Source: Phytobacter palmae (GTDB lineage Bacteria; Pseudomonadota; Gammaproteobacteria; Enterobacterales; Enterobacteriaceae). From it: a stretch of 64,000 nucleotides of DNA. The position numbers were made by a program, and so were the translations under genes. The notes beneath the pieces were generated by a model, which saw nothing but the letters and a program-made list of their open reading frames with translations, had not been told where the DNA came from and did no database searches. Below are positions 47,554-57,702 of this stretch, one piece after another. The first letter of the stretch is position 1. Each line of letters begins with the position of its first letter. The stretch covers positions 1-64,000 of the forward strand of contig FONB01000004.1 in NCBI GenBank assembly GCA_900112785.1. The letters are read 5' to 3'.

Positions 47554-48471
47554 CCCCCAGCCTTGCCATTCATTCGTGAAATATTTCACCAGCGTACTCT
47601 CACTGATGCTGTCCTTCACGACCGTAAAGAAACGGCTGGTATAGACGGGCTCTGGTTTATGTGGCGCTTTGCACAACTTCACGCCCCGGAACGGGTTACG
47701 CGGTGGCTGAGCAGGTGGCGACGCCTTGCCCGGCGTTGAATTATCTGTCTGCGGTTCATTCAGCAGGCTTCCTGCGCGAACAAGAGTGATATCCGCAGGC
47801 AGGTTGTAAAGCATCTGCTGCAGCACGCGCACGGTGGTTGGATGCGGGTGACCGATAGCGATGGCTGAACCGCTACGGCGCGCCAGATCAACAGCACGGT
47901 TAAACTGATAGCGGATATCGTTCTCGTTTTGCGTGTCATCAAGAAATACTTTGCGTTTGATGACTTTCACGCCCGTACCGCTTGCGGCGCGCATCGCCTG
48001 GCTATTGCCGATGGTCATGCTGTCCAGAAAGTAGAGATCGTAGTGCCCCAGAACCTGCATCACTTTCTGCATGCCAAACAGGCTGGAGGTCATGGCACTG
48101 CCCATATGGTTGTTTAACCCGGTGGCATACGGCACTTTGCTGACCGCGTCGCTGATGATGCGCTCAATCTCCGCGCTGCTCATATCCGGGCGCAGGGTAT
48201 CTTTTTCCAGCGGCTGTTTGCTGAGCGGGGCCATGGGCAGGTGAATCAGCACCTCATGCCCGGCGTTATGGGCTTTGGTGGCCATCTCCCTCGCGTGGGG
48301 CGCGTTTGGCAACACGGCAACAGTGACTGCCGCAGGCATGCTAATAACCTGATTTTCGGTCTGTGGGCGGTAGCCGAAATCATCAATAACAATGGAGAGT
48401 TTGCCGGCAAACGCTGGCACGGAAAAGACCAGCATGCTGGCAGCGACAACAAAGCGACGAAATTGAAGCAA
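47539..48471 (-). CDS. yibQ: Divergent polysaccharide deacetylase YibQ
   Basis: This 310-residue protein has a signal peptide (cleavage near AFA-GKL, about residue 22) and a polysaccharide deacetylase 2-type fold starting LSIVIDDFGY. Conserved HLPMAPLS, NNHMGSAMT and IGHPHPTT segments are present. The periplasmic function is not known. It is three bases downstream of envC and in the same operon, which suggests a link to cell-wall metabolism. Confidence 0.9.
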   Translation of the reverse strand: MLQFRRFVVAASMLVFSVPAFAGKLSIVIDDFGYRPQTENQVISMPAAVTVAVLPNAPHAREMATKAHNAGHEVLIHLPMAPLSKQPLEKDTLRPDMSSAEIERIISDAVSKVPYATGLNNHMGSAMTSSLFGMQKVMQVLGHYDLYFLDSMTIGNSQAMRAASGTGVKVIKRKVFLDDTQNENDIRYQFNRAVDLARRSGSAIAIGHPHPTTVRVLQQMLYNLPADITLVRAGSLLNEPQTDNSTPGKASPPAQPPRNPFRGVKLCKAPHKPEPVYTSRFFTVVKDSISESTLVKYFTNEWQGWGKKHP

Positions 48472-48474
48472 AAC

Positions 48475-49737
48475 TTATCTTCCCAACCACGGCTGTGGAT
48501 TGACCGCCTGACCCTGGCGGCGAATTTCGAAATAAAGTGAAGGTCTACCCTGACCGCCACTGCTCCCGACAAGGGCTATCGGCTGACCGGCGCGGACTTG
48601 CGCGCCTACGCTCACCAGCGCGCTCTGGTTGTAGCCGTACAAACTCATATCGCCTTTGCCGTGTTCAACCACGACCACCAGGCCATATCCCTGCAGCCAG
48701 TCGGCGAGGATCACCCGCCCGTCGGCTACGGCTTTGACTTCGCTACCCTCAGACGCACCGATAACAATCCCTTTCCAACGTAGCTCACCCTGCAACTGTT
48801 CGCCATAGCGATGTAGCAACGGACCGCGAACAGGCCAGAAAGCCTGGCCGGATGGCGCGCCCAGTCCACCAGTACGGGACATCAGTGAACGTTCGCCTTC
48901 GGTCGGTTTGTAGGTGGTGCCTTTACGGGATGCATCCTGCTGTTTTTCACGCACGGCCTGCGCTTCGCGAGCTTCACGCTCGGCACGCGCTTTGGCTGCG
49001 GCTTCGGCGCGGGCCAGACGATCGCGCAAACGTGATTCGTTGGCCCGCAGTTCGCCTAACTGCTGCTGTCCTTCCTGAATAGATGACTCCAGCCCGGCGA
49101 GCGTTTTCTTACGCTCGTTGAGCGCTTGTTCCAGCTTCGCCTGCTGAGCTTTTTGTTCGTACATCAGCGTTTGCTGCTGGCTCTGCTTCTCTTCCAGCTC
49201 CGCCTTCTGCGTGGCAACCTCTTCGCGCGTTTGCTTGAGTTGCGCAATGGTCTCCTGCCGGGCCTGGTTGAGATAGCCAAAGTAGGCCTGCAGGCGTTGC
49301 CCGCGTTGGGTCTCGCCACTGAGAATCAACTGAACGCCCGTATGTTGGCCCTGGCGAAACGCGGCATCCAACTGGGCGGCCAGATTATGCTCTTGCGTCG
49401 CCTTCTGTTTTTCCAGTTTGGCGATGGATGCGTTCATGGCATCGATTTGTTTATTGAGCTGGGCGAGGGTGTTCTGTGTTTCGCGCAGTTGACGTGTGGC
49501 TGCGGAGATGGCGACTTCCTGCGCTTTGAGTTGCGCAAGCAGGCCGGAACGTTGCTGTTGCTGCTGGCGTACGTCGCGTTCTTTTGCGGCGATATCCGCC
49601 TGAATGGATTTTAGCTGGTCGCGGTCATCCGCGTGGGCAGAAAAGGCGCACAACAATGCGCCAGCGCTAAAAGCGCTGGCGCAAAGCAAAGGCCTGACTG
49701 CGGCCAATGTGACAGAAAAAATCGCCTTTCCCCTCAT
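48475..49737 (-). CDS. envC: Murein hydrolase activator EnvC
   Basis: This 420-residue periplasmic protein activates amidases AmiA and AmiB at the division site. It has a signal sequence ending at SAHA-DDR (about residue 36), a long coiled coil with Gln/Glu/Arg-rich heptads (about 40-280) and a degenerate LytM domain (about 300-420) that lacks zinc ligands. It is recruited by FtsEX in E. coli. It lies nine bases after gpmI. The N-terminal signal region differs from the E. coli sequence; the rest is close. Confidence 0.94.
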   Translation of the reverse strand: MRGKAIFSVTLAAVRPLLCASAFSAGALLCAFSAHADDRDQLKSIQADIAAKERDVRQQQQQRSGLLAQLKAQEVAISAATRQLRETQNTLAQLNKQIDAMNASIAKLEKQKATQEHNLAAQLDAAFRQGQHTGVQLILSGETQRGQRLQAYFGYLNQARQETIAQLKQTREEVATQKAELEEKQSQQQTLMYEQKAQQAKLEQALNERKKTLAGLESSIQEGQQQLGELRANESRLRDRLARAEAAAKARAEREAREAQAVREKQQDASRKGTTYKPTEGERSLMSRTGGLGAPSGQAFWPVRGPLLHRYGEQLQGELRWKGIVIGASEGSEVKAVADGRVILADWLQGYGLVVVVEHGKGDMSLYGYNQSALVSVGAQVRAGQPIALVGSSGGQGRPSLYFEIRRQGQAVNPQPWLGR

Positions 49738-49746
49738 GGGGAGCGA

Positions 49747-51291
49747 TTATTCCACGATGAACAGCGGCTTACCAGTCATCTCTTTCGGGATTTCCATGCC
49801 CATCAGAGTCAACATAGTCGGTGCGATATCGGAAAGTTTGCCACCTTCGACAGCTTTCAGCGCTTTATCACCAACGTAAATCAACGGGACTGGCAGGTTG
49901 GTATGGGCAGTGTGCGCCTGGCCGGTTGCCGGGTCGCGCATCTGCTCAGCGTTACCGTGGTCGGCGGTGATCAGCAACTGACCCCCAACGGATTCCACCG
50001 CTTTGGTTACCTGCTCAATACAGTGATCCAGCGCTTCAACTGCTTTGATTGCCGCTTCCATCACACCGGTGTGACCGACCATATCGCCGTTCGGGTAGTT
50101 ACAAATAATGGTGTCGTACTTACCGCTGGTGATAGCGCTAACCAGTTTTTCTGTCAGCTCTGCGGAGCTCATTTCCGGCTGCAGATCGTACGTTGCCACT
50201 TTCGGAGAGTTAATCAAAATGCGATCTTCGCCCGGGAACGGCTCTTCAACGCCACCGTTGAAGAAGAACGTTACGTGTGCATATTTTTCCGTTTCAGAGA
50301 TACGCAACTGCGTTTTGTCTTTCTTCGCCATCCATTCGCCGAAGGTATTCGCCAGAGAGGCTGGCGGATATGCAACGGCGGTTCTGATGTCAGCGGCATA
50401 TTCGGTCAACATAACAAAATCGAGGTCGACCACTTTTTTACGGGCGAAACCATCGAAATCGCTGTTCACGAATGCGCGGGTGATTTCGCGCGCGCGGTCT
50501 GCACGGAAGTTCATGAAAATCAGCGCGTCGCCGTTTTCCATTGCGGCATCGGCCTGACCTTCAGCGCGGATCACGGTGGCTTTCACGAATTCGTCGTTTT
50601 CGTCGCGGGCATAGGCCGCAGCCAGACCTTCAACGGCGCTCGCGAACTGGAATTCACCTTTTGCCAGCGTCATCAAATCATAGGCTTGTTCTACGCGATC
50701 CCAGCGGTTGTCGCGGTCCATTGCGTAGTAACGACCAATGATGGATGCCACACGGCCTTTACCCAGTGCGGCAAATTTGTCTTCAAAACGTTTCAGTGAC
50801 GATTCAGCGCTACGCGGCGGTGTATCGCGGCCATCCAGGAATGCGTGCAGGTAGATTTTTTCCGCACCGCGCTCAGCGGCCAGCTCGACCATTGCCAGGA
50901 TATGGTCTTCATGGCTGTGAACGCCGCCGGTAGACAGCAGGCCCATGATGTGAACGGCTTTGCCCGCAGCAACGGCTTTATCAACCGCGCCCGCCAGCAC
51001 CGGATTGCTGAAAAAAGTGCGCTCTTTAATTTCAACATCCAGACGGGTCAAATCCTGATATACGATGCGGCCTGCACCCAGGTTGACGTGCCCAACTTCG
51101 GAGTTACCCATCTGGCGATCTGGCAGACCGACTTCCAGACCAGAAGCGTCAATCAGAGTATGCGGACGTTTGGCCCACAAGGCGTCCATAACGGGAGTTT
51201 TTGCGCTGTAAATTGCGTTATCCTGCTGCTCTTCGCGGTAGCCATAGCCATCCAGGATCACCAGTACCATAGGTTTTTTAGAAACCGACAT
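49747..51291 (-). CDS. gpmI: 2,3-bisphosphoglycerate-independent phosphoglycerate mutase
   Basis: This 514-residue manganese enzyme interconverts 3- and 2-phosphoglycerate in glycolysis. The alkaline phosphatase-like metal and catalytic motifs [15 protein letters not shown] with the catalytic Ser, and [10 protein letters not shown] are present. ATG 51291 gives the E. coli length; the frame continues to 51372 without conservation. It is the first gene of gpmI-envC-yibQ. Confidence 0.97.
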   Translation of the reverse strand: MSVSKKPMVLVILDGYGYREEQQDNAIYSAKTPVMDALWAKRPHTLIDASGLEVGLPDRQMGNSEVGHVNLGAGRIVYQDLTRLDVEIKERTFFSNPVLAGAVDKAVAAGKAVHIMGLLSTGGVHSHEDHILAMVELAAERGAEKIYLHAFLDGRDTPPRSAESSLKRFEDKFAALGKGRVASIIGRYYAMDRDNRWDRVEQAYDLMTLAKGEFQFASAVEGLAAAYARDENDEFVKATVIRAEGQADAAMENGDALIFMNFRADRAREITRAFVNSDFDGFARKKVVDLDFVMLTEYAADIRTAVAYPPASLANTFGEWMAKKDKTQLRISETEKYAHVTFFFNGGVEEPFPGEDRILINSPKVATYDLQPEMSSAELTEKLVSAITSGKYDTIICNYPNGDMVGHTGVMEAAIKAVEALDHCIEQVTKAVESVGGQLLITADHGNAEQMRDPATGQAHTAHTNLPVPLIYVGDKALKAVEGGKLSDIAPTMLTLMGMEIPKEMTGKPLFIVE

Positions 51292-51536
51292 TGCGACAAC
51301 CTCATGCTCAAAGACGAAAAATTTGCGTAATTTTACTACAGCTGAATCGATAAAATAGCCGCAGAAGATCAAAGAATACCGCCGCAGGAGGTGAGGATTT
51401 TACGGCGTTGATGATTTTTTTTCGTAACAGTCCGCAGAAAATGCATTCCATTACGCTCGCTGGCTGTATTTGCTACACCGCACAGGTATACTCCTTTCCT
51501 GGTTTTTACTCATTGATTCGGGAGCTGTTACCCCCC

Positions 51537-51968
51537 ATGCAAGAAATTATGCAATTTGTTAGTCGCCACCCCGTACTTTGCCTCGCCTGGATTGTATTAC
51601 TGGGGGCGGTGCTGTTCATGACGTTTAAAAGCCTCGCATCGAAAGTGAAAGTGATCACCCGTGGTGAGGCAACGCGTCTGATCAACAAAGAAGATGCTGT
51701 TGTCGTAGACTTGCGCCAGCGCGATGATTTCCGAAAAGGTCATATCGCAGGCTCCGTGAATTTGCTGCCAACCGAAATCAAGGCCAATAATGTAGGTGAG
51801 CTTGAGAAACACAAAAGCAAACCGGTTATCGTCGTGGACGGCTCCGGGATGCAGGCTCAGGAACCTGCAAACGCACTGATCAAGGCCGGTTTCGAGCAAG
51901 TTTTCGTGCTCAAAGAAGGCATCGCAGGCTGGAGCGGCGAGAATCTTCCGCTGGTACGCGGTAAGTAA
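51537..51968 (+). CDS. yibN: Rhodanese-domain protein YibN
   Basis: This 143-residue protein has one N-terminal membrane helix (about residues 8-27) and a rhodanese domain ([19 protein letters not shown]). The active-site position reads [12 protein letters not shown], where E. coli has VDGSGMQCQ: the Cys is replaced by Ala, so sulfurtransferase activity is unlikely. The start is ATG 51537 by alignment; the frame is open from 51408. It heads yibN-grxC-secB-gpsA. Confidence 0.92.
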   Translation: MQEIMQFVSRHPVLCLAWIVLLGAVLFMTFKSLASKVKVITRGEATRLINKEDAVVVDLRQRDDFRKGHIAGSVNLLPTEIKANNVGELEKHKSKPVIVVDGSGMQAQEPANALIKAGFEQVFVLKEGIAGWSGENLPLVRGK

Positions 51969-51985
51969 TATTCAGAGGAACAGTC

Positions 51986-52237
51986 ATGGCCAATATTGAG
52001 ATCTACACCAAAGCAACCTGCCCGTTTTGCCATCGCGCAAAAGCGCTGCTGAGCAGCAAAGGCGTTTCTTTTGAAGAGCTGCCGATCGATGGCGACGCGG
52101 TTAAACGCGAAGAGATGATTAAACGTAGTGGTCGTACGACGGTACCGCAGATTTTTATTGATGCGCAGCACATTGGCGGCTGTGATGATTTATATGCGCT
52201 CGACGCGCGCGGTGGACTCGATCCGCTGTTGCGTTAA
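51986..52237 (+). CDS. grxC: Glutaredoxin 3
   Basis: This 83-residue thioredoxin-fold protein reduces disulfides with glutathione. The dithiol site CPFC (in ATCPFCHRAK) differs slightly from the E. coli CPYC, and the cis-Pro TVPQIFI and GGCDDL segments bind glutathione. It lies 17 bases after yibN. Confidence 0.97.
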   Translation: MANIEIYTKATCPFCHRAKALLSSKGVSFEELPIDGDAVKREEMIKRSGRTTVPQIFIDAQHIGGCDDLYALDARGGLDPLLR

Positions 52238-52333
52238 TGCATAGACGAAGTGATTCACGTTGCGTCAAGGCCGACAAACAGAGGCAGCCTGAAGAATAAA
52301 GCGTATTAAGGACAACACTTAAGGGTTTTAGAC

Positions 52334-52801
52334 ATGTCTGAACAAAACAACACGGAAATGACTTTCCAGATTCAACGCATCTACACTAAAGATATCTCTT
52401 TCGAAGCACCGAATGCCCCGCATGTGTTTCAGAAGGACTGGCAGCCGGAAGTGAAACTGGATCTGGATACTGCATCCACTCAGCTGGCTGAAGGCGTTTA
52501 TGAAGTGGTACTGCGTGTTACCGTTACCGCTTCCCTGGGTGAAGAAACGGGCTTTCTGTGCGAAGTACAGCAAGGCGGTATCTTCTCCATTGACGGTATC
52601 GAAGGTAATCAGCTGGCGCATTGCCTCGGTGCGTATTGCCCGAACATCCTGTTCCCTTACGCGCGTGAGTGCATCACCAGCCTGGTTTCCCGCGGTACTT
52701 TCCCGCAACTGAACCTTGCGCCGGTGAACTTTGATGCGCTGTTCATGAACTATCTGCAGCAGCAGGCTGGCGAAGGTGCTGAACAACATCAGGATGCCTG
52801 A
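52334..52801 (+). CDS. secB: Protein export chaperone SecB
   Basis: This 155-residue acidic tetrameric chaperone holds preproteins unfolded and passes them to SecA. It matches E. coli SecB over its length ([20 protein letters not shown] start). Its TGA stop overlaps the ATG of gpsA by one base. Confidence 0.98.
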   Translation: MSEQNNTEMTFQIQRIYTKDISFEAPNAPHVFQKDWQPEVKLDLDTASTQLAEGVYEVVLRVTVTASLGEETGFLCEVQQGGIFSIDGIEGNQLAHCLGAYCPNILFPYARECITSLVSRGTFPQLNLAPVNFDALFMNYLQQQAGEGAEQHQDA

Positions 52802-53820
52802 TGAACGCACGCAATGCTGAAATGACTGTGATCGGTGCCGGCTCTTACGGCACCGCTCTTGCCATCACACTGGCAAGAAACGGCCACCAGGTTGTTCTCT
52901 GGGGCCATGACCCGAAACATATTGCGACCTTACAGCATGACCGTTGTAACGCCGCTTTCCTTCCTGATGTGCCTTTTCCTGATACGCTCGCGCTGGAAAG
53001 CGATCTCGCTTCCGCTCTTGCGGCCAGTCGTAACATTCTCGTGGTCGTACCAAGCCATGTCTTTGGCAATGTTTTACAGCAGATTAAACCGCTGATGCGC
53101 AGCGATGCGCGCATTGTCTGGGCCACTAAAGGTCTTGAAGCCGAGACGGGACGCCTGTTGCAGGACGTCGCGCGTGAAGTATTGGGCGATGCGATTCCTC
53201 TGGCGGTTATCTCCGGACCGACCTTCGCGAAGGAGCTGGCGGCAGGTCTGCCAACGGCGATTTCTCTGGCGTCGACTGACCCGGTGTTTGCCGATGACCT
53301 CCAGCAACTGCTGCATTGTGGTAAAAGCTTCCGCGTCTATAGCAATCCGGATTTCGTTGGCGTGCAGCTTGGCGGCGCGGTGAAAAACGTCATTGCCATT
53401 GGTGCAGGGATGTCGGACGGCATCGGTTTTGGCGCAAACGCCCGAACGGCGCTTATCACCCGCGGTTTGACCGAAATGTCGCGTCTTGGCGCGGCGCTGG
53501 GCGCCGATCCTGCCACTTTCATGGGCATGGCGGGTTTAGGGGACCTGGTGCTGACCTGTACCGATAACCAGTCGCGCAACCGTCGTTTTGGTATGGCGCT
53601 GGGGCAGGGGATGGACGTGCAAACGGCACAGGACCAGATTGGTCAGGTCGTTGAAGGTTACCGCAATACCAAAGAAGTTCGCGCTCTGGCGCATCGGTTT
53701 GGTGTTGAAATGCCAATAACCGAGGAAATTTATCAGGTATTGTATTGCGGAAAAAATGCGCGCGAGGCAGCATTGACTTTATTAGGTCGTGCGCGCAAGG
53801 ACGAGCGCAGCAGTATTTAG
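52801..53820 (+). CDS. gpsA: Glycerol-3-phosphate dehydrogenase (NAD(P)+)
   Basis: This 339-residue enzyme makes sn-glycerol 3-phosphate from dihydroxyacetone phosphate for phospholipids. The Rossmann motif GAGSYGTAL, the catalytic Lys region [13 protein letters not shown] and GLGDLVLTC are present. It begins inside the secB stop (TGATG). A short ERIC element follows before cysE. Confidence 0.97.
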   Translation: MNARNAEMTVIGAGSYGTALAITLARNGHQVVLWGHDPKHIATLQHDRCNAAFLPDVPFPDTLALESDLASALAASRNILVVVPSHVFGNVLQQIKPLMRSDARIVWATKGLEAETGRLLQDVAREVLGDAIPLAVISGPTFAKELAAGLPTAISLASTDPVFADDLQQLLHCGKSFRVYSNPDFVGVQLGGAVKNVIAIGAGMSDGIGFGANARTALITRGLTEMSRLGAALGADPATFMGMAGLGDLVLTCTDNQSRNRRFGMALGQGMDVQTAQDQIGQVVEGYRNTKEVRALAHRFGVEMPITEEIYQVLYCGKNAREAALTLLGRARKDERSSI

Positions 53821-53821
53821 C

Positions 53822-53948
53822 ACGCACTTCATCCTTCATGTTGCCTGTTTGTTGGCTTCCGCTGCGTCCCCGGTCACTTACTTATGTAATCTCCGGGGGG
53901 TTACAGCTTCGCCGTCGCGACGCAGCAAGAATGATTTTGTGTTTATGT
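53822..53948. repeat. ERIC element between gpsA and cysE
   Basis: CTTCATCCTTCATGTTGCC at the left, the central CACTTACTTATGTAA core and a right end CGACGCAGCAAGAATGATTT match ERIC, an enterobacterial repeat of about 127 bases. It lies in the 180-base gap and will be part of any gpsA-cysE read-through message. Confidence 0.75.
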
Positions 53949-54000
53949 CCTCAGCCAGTTAAGCAGTGACTGGCTGAACTTATTACGTCTGGAGTAAGCA

Positions 54001-54822
54001 ATGCCGTGTGAAGAACTGGATATCGTCTGGAATAATATTAAAGCCGAAGCCCGGGCGCTGGCGGACTGTGAGCCGATGCTGGCCAGTTTTTACCACGCAA
54101 CGTTACTCAAGCATGAAAACCTGGGCAGCGCGCTGAGCTATATGCTGGCAAACAAGCTGGCGTCTCCCATTATGCCTGCCATCGCCATTCGTGAAGTGGT
54201 AGAAGAAGCCTACGCCGCTGACCCGGAGATGATCGCCTCCGCGGCCTGCGATATTCAGGCGGTGCGTACGCGCGATCCAGCGGTGGATAAATACTCCACG
54301 CCGCTTTTGTATCTGAAAGGCTTTCACGCGCTACAGGCGTACCGCATCGGCCACTGGCTGTGGAACCAGGGGCGCCGCGCGCTGGCCATTTTCCTGCAAA
54401 ACCAGGTTTCAGTATCGTTCCAGGTGGATATCCACCCGGCGGCCAAAATTGGACGCGGCATCATGCTCGACCATGCCACAGGCATTGTGGTGGGTGAAAC
54501 CGCAGTGATTGAAGACGATGTGTCGATTCTGCAGTCGGTGACGCTGGGCGGTACTGGCAAAACCAGCGGCGACCGCCACCCGAAAATCCGTGAAGGGGTA
54601 ATGATTGGCGCCGGAGCGAAAATCCTCGGCAATATCGAAGTGGGTCGCGGCGCGAAAATCGGCGCAGGTTCCGTAGTGTTGCAGCCTGTGCCGCCGCACA
54701 CCACTGCCGCAGGCGTTCCGGCGCGCATTGTCGGCAAGCCGGAATCAGACAAACCCGCGATGGATATGGATCAGCATTTCAACGGGATTAATCACGGGTT
54801 TGAGTACGGCGACGGGATCTGA
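54001..54822 (+). CDS. cysE: Serine O-acetyltransferase
   Basis: This 273-residue enzyme makes O-acetylserine, the carbon skeleton for cysteine. The N-terminal helical domain is followed by a left-handed beta-helix of hexapeptide repeats (about 140-245), with the catalytic His-Asp in DIHPAAKIG and DHATGIVVGE. The C-terminal tail, ending in Gly-Asp-Gly-Ile, reaches the active site and mediates cysteine inhibition and binding to CysK; its last residue is Ile as in E. coli. Confidence 0.97.
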   Translation: MPCEELDIVWNNIKAEARALADCEPMLASFYHATLLKHENLGSALSYMLANKLASPIMPAIAIREVVEEAYAADPEMIASAACDIQAVRTRDPAVDKYSTPLLYLKGFHALQAYRIGHWLWNQGRRALAIFLQNQVSVSFQVDIHPAAKIGRGIMLDHATGIVVGETAVIEDDVSILQSVTLGGTGKTSGDRHPKIREGVMIGAGAKILGNIEVGRGAKIGAGSVVLQPVPPHTTAAGVPARIVGKPESDKPAMDMDQHFNGINHGFEYGDGI

Positions 54823-54954
54823 TTCTCGGGCTGTCTCAATTGCCACCTTGAACCTGGGCTGTGCTCACCATCTTCATGTACTGCGTGTAGGCTCGAGTGT
54901 TTGCGCGCAGTCCGGGTTCAATCTGGCTGCGCCGGGAACGCCCCAGAGTAACTG

Positions 54955-55428
54955 TTAACTTCTGAGTACCGCGCCAGGATATCCCAGTTGGCGCCAGGCT
55001 TCATACACCACCACCGACACCGCATTGGACAAGTTCATGCTGCGGCTGTCCGGCATCATCGGAATACGGATTTTTTGCTGCGGCGGTAATACATCCAAGA
55101 TTGACGCCGGTAATCCACGCGTTTCCGGGCCAAACATCAGAAAATCCCCGTCCTGATAGTTCACCGCGCTGTGCGCTGGTGTCCCTTTGGTGGTAAGAGC
55201 AAACAGACGTTCCGGCTGTTCAGACTCCATAAAGGCTGCGTAATCATGATGGCGCTGTACGGCGGCAAACTCATGGTAATCCAGCCCGGCACGACGCAGG
55301 CGTTTATCATCCCAGGTAAACCCCATGGGTTCGATGATATGCAGGCGAAAGCCGGTATTAGCGCATAAGCGGATGATGTTCCCGGTATTCGGCGGGATTT
55401 CTGGTTCGAATAAAACGATATTTAACAT
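54955..55428 (-). CDS. trmL: tRNA (cytidine/uridine-34-2'-O)-methyltransferase
   Basis: This 157-residue SPOUT enzyme methylates the wobble ribose of tRNA-Leu. It carries [24 protein letters not shown] (as FGPETRGLP) and [19 protein letters not shown], the knot motifs. Length and sequence equal those of E. coli TrmL. It is convergent with cysE and lies 97 bases from lldD's end. Confidence 0.96.
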   Translation of the reverse strand: MLNIVLFEPEIPPNTGNIIRLCANTGFRLHIIEPMGFTWDDKRLRRAGLDYHEFAAVQRHHDYAAFMESEQPERLFALTTKGTPAHSAVNYQDGDFLMFGPETRGLPASILDVLPPQQKIRIPMMPDSRSMNLSNAVSVVVYEAWRQLGYPGAVLRS

Positions 55429-55469
55429 GCTGCCCCCTTGATAGCGGGGGCAGGATAGCAGAATTTTTC

Positions 55470-55515
55470 CTGGCCCTCACCCGGCCGTCTCGCTGAAAGG
55501 GGGGAGGGGACCAGG
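55470..55515. repeat. C-rich palindromic intergenic repeat (copy 1)
   Basis: CCCTCACCCGGCCGTCTCGC...AAAGGGGGGAGGGGA is a worn copy of the family CCCTCACCCTAACCCTCTCCCC-AAAGGGGAGAGGG that recurs near 60210-60272 and in part near 63426-63446. It lies between trmL and lldD and may act as transcript end. Confidence 0.55.
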
Positions 55516-55525
55516 TCGCACTTAC

Positions 55526-56713
55526 TTACGCTGCATCCCCCTGCGACAAGGGTGCCAGCGCCGCAGGAGTTTTAGTCAGCTCCTGCACCAGCGAGTCTTT
55601 ACTGATCTCACTGATGGATTTCGCCCCGGTCAGGGTCATCGCTACCCGCATCTCTTTTTCGATTAAGTTCAGAAGATTAGCGACACCGGCGCGGCCATGC
55701 GTCGCCAGGGCGTAAAGATATGCACGCCCCAGCAGTACCGTGTCTGCGCCCAGCGCAATCATTCGCACGACGTCCAGCCCGTTGCGAATGCCACTGTCAG
55801 CCAGAATCGCGATATCGCCTTTCACCGCATCGGCAATGGCCGGTAAGGCACGGGCGGAAGAGAGCACGCCATCAAGCTGGCGTCCGCCGTGGTTAGAGAC
55901 CACAATTCCGTCTGCGCCAAAGCGCACCGCGTCCCGCGCATCTTCGGGATCGAGGATCCCCTTGATCACCATCGGACCATCCCAAAACTCACGGATCCAC
56001 TCAAGGTCTTTCCAGGAGATGGAGGGATCAAAATTATTCGCCAGCCAGCCAATGTAATCTTCCAGTCCTGTCGGTTTACCCAGATAAGTGGAGATATTCC
56101 CCAGATCGTGAGGACGACCGTTGAGCCCCACATCCCAGGCCCATTGTGGATGCGTCACGGCCTGCCAGTACCGGCGCAATGCGGCGTTTTGACCACTCAT
56201 GCCGGAATGTGCGTCGCGGTATCGCGCCCCTGGCGTTGGCATATCGACAGTAAAGACCAGCGTGGAACAACCCGCCGCTTTGGCGCGCTCCAGTGCGTTG
56301 CGCATAAATCCGCGATCGCGCAGGACATACAACTGGAACCACATTGGGCGTCGGATGGTCGGCGCTACCTCTTCAATCGGACAAACGGATACGGTCGATA
56401 AGGTAAACGGAATGCCTTTCGCATCCGCCGCTCCTGCCGCCTGGACTTCTCCCCGGCGCGCGTACATGCCACATAACCCCACCGGGGCGAGCGCAACCGG
56501 CATAGTCAGTTTTTCGCCAAAGAGGGTGGTCTCCGTGCTCAGCGCTGACATATTTTTCAGTACGCGCTGGCGTAGAGCTACCTGCCCCAGGTCTTCCACA
56601 TTGCGACGCAGCGTATATTCCGCATAGGCGCCGCCGTCGATGTAGTGGAAAAGAAAGGGGGGCAGAATGCGTTGTGCGGCCGCGCGGTAGTCACTGGCTG
56701 CGGAAATGATCAT
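55526..56713 (-). CDS. lldD: L-lactate dehydrogenase (quinone), FMN-dependent
   Basis: This 395-residue membrane-associated flavoenzyme oxidises L-lactate to pyruvate and passes electrons to quinone. The FMN/substrate site is complete, including the [11 protein letters not shown] motif with the catalytic His, and [13 protein letters not shown] 56713 is the family start and lies inside the end of lldR. Length and sequence resemble E. coli LldD (396). It follows lldR but no permease gene is upstream of lldR. Confidence 0.96.
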   Translation of the reverse strand: MIISAASDYRAAAQRILPPFLFHYIDGGAYAEYTLRRNVEDLGQVALRQRVLKNMSALSTETTLFGEKLTMPVALAPVGLCGMYARRGEVQAAGAADAKGIPFTLSTVSVCPIEEVAPTIRRPMWFQLYVLRDRGFMRNALERAKAAGCSTLVFTVDMPTPGARYRDAHSGMSGQNAALRRYWQAVTHPQWAWDVGLNGRPHDLGNISTYLGKPTGLEDYIGWLANNFDPSISWKDLEWIREFWDGPMVIKGILDPEDARDAVRFGADGIVVSNHGGRQLDGVLSSARALPAIADAVKGDIAILADSGIRNGLDVVRMIALGADTVLLGRAYLYALATHGRAGVANLLNLIEKEMRVAMTLTGAKSISEISKDSLVQELTKTPAALAPLSQGDAA

Positions 56714-57485
56714 CTTTATCTCCCTGGGCAAAAGTCAGTTGCTCGCCAGGCAAACGGGTGATGCGTGCGCGGCGGGCCTGGTCTTCATCAAATTGACGAA
56801 TCGTGGTGTGAACAAAACCAAGGTGCGCCATCATCGCTTTGCGGGCGCCCCCGGCGTCTGCGGCGAAAATGGCGTCCATAATTTCGCGGTGCTGTCCGGT
56901 GAGTTGCGTAAAGACTGGCGGAACCTGGTACATTCGCTGACGGCTCTGTTTTACCGAGCTTTGCAGCAAATCGAAAAAGCCGCGCATGGTCTGTAGCAGT
57001 ACGATATTGTGCGACGCCTCGGCTATCGCCAGGTGAAAACGGACGTCCGCCTGAGAGGCAAGATCCGGGTCCTCGGCCAGGGTGGCCTCAAAACACAGAC
57101 GAATCTTTTCTTTATCGGCATGGGTGGCGCGCAGCGCAGCGTGCCAGGCGGTACTCCCCTCAATGGCGTGACGCGCTTCGAGGATATCGAAACTGTAATC
57201 CGGGTCATCTTCGAGCAGCACTTTTAACGGCTGCACGATGTTCTGCTCCGACCATGCCTCATGCTGCCAGCGCACGAACGTGCCGCCGCCGTGACGGCTT
57301 AGCAAAACGCCTTCACTGATGAGTCTGGCGATGGCTTCGCGCAGGCAATTACGTGACACACCAAGCTGTATCGCGAGCTGACGCTCAGACGGTAATCGCA
57401 TACCGGCTTCCAGCCCTCTGTCGCGGATAAGTGTTCGGATTCGCCGTGCAACATCTTCAGAAAGACGTTCAGCTATCGCGGTCAT
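56691..57485 (-). CDS. lldR: GntR/FadR-family regulator of lactate utilisation
   Basis: This 264-residue regulator has an N-terminal GntR winged helix ([25 protein letters not shown]) and a C-terminal FCD ligand-binding domain with the metal His residues in [17 protein letters not shown] 57485 has a GAGG site; GTG 57500 is a less likely start. It overlaps lldD by 23 bases. In E. coli lldR sits between lldP and lldD; here it is the first gene, behind two operator-like palindromes. Confidence 0.94.
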   Translation of the reverse strand: MTAIAERLSEDVARRIRTLIRDRGLEAGMRLPSERQLAIQLGVSRNCLREAIARLISEGVLLSRHGGGTFVRWQHEAWSEQNIVQPLKVLLEDDPDYSFDILEARHAIEGSTAWHAALRATHADKEKIRLCFEATLAEDPDLASQADVRFHLAIAEASHNIVLLQTMRGFFDLLQSSVKQSRQRMYQVPPVFTQLTGQHREIMDAIFAADAGGARKAMMAHLGFVHTTIRQFDEDQARRARITRLPGEQLTFAQGDKDDHFRSQ

Positions 57486-57517
57486 GATGTGCCTCGCCAC
57501 CTGTATGTTGTGTAAAA

Positions 57518-57530
57518 GTGGTACTGCCAG
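57518..57530. promoter_or_regulatory. Candidate LldR operator, proximal
   Basis: GTGGTACTGCCAG contains TGGTA-N-TGCCA, an imperfect palindrome 33 bases before lldR. It resembles the second, better site at 57641. Confidence 0.45.
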
Positions 57531-57640
57531 TCAGCGGCAGCGCTTGATCCTACAGACTAGGTTAATTGGCTGCTTTGTAATGGCAATGTTAATTTTATGT
57601 GATTTTGAAGGGTGTGAAATGGCACGCATTAATGCGTAAG

Positions 57641-57653
57641 GTGGTAGGACCAC
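57641..57653. promoter_or_regulatory. Candidate LldR operator, distal
   Basis: GTGGTAGGACCAC is a near-perfect 13-base palindrome about 156 bases before lldR. Two spaced operators of TGGT/ACCA type recall the O1/O2 arrangement of the E. coli lldPRD promoter, where LldR loops DNA in the absence of lactate. Confidence 0.55.
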
Positions 57654-57664
57654 TTTGGCGTAAA

Positions 57665-57696
57665 ACAAAATAATTGCCCCTCTGTTGGCAGAGGGG
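57665..57696 (-). terminator. Terminator of yibL
   Basis: CCCCTCTG-TTGG-CAGAGGGG is a perfect eight-base stem; the minus strand continues into ATTATTTT. It begins seven bases after the yibL stop and insulates the lld promoter region. Confidence 0.75.
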
Positions 57697-57702
57697 AGGG
57701 GA

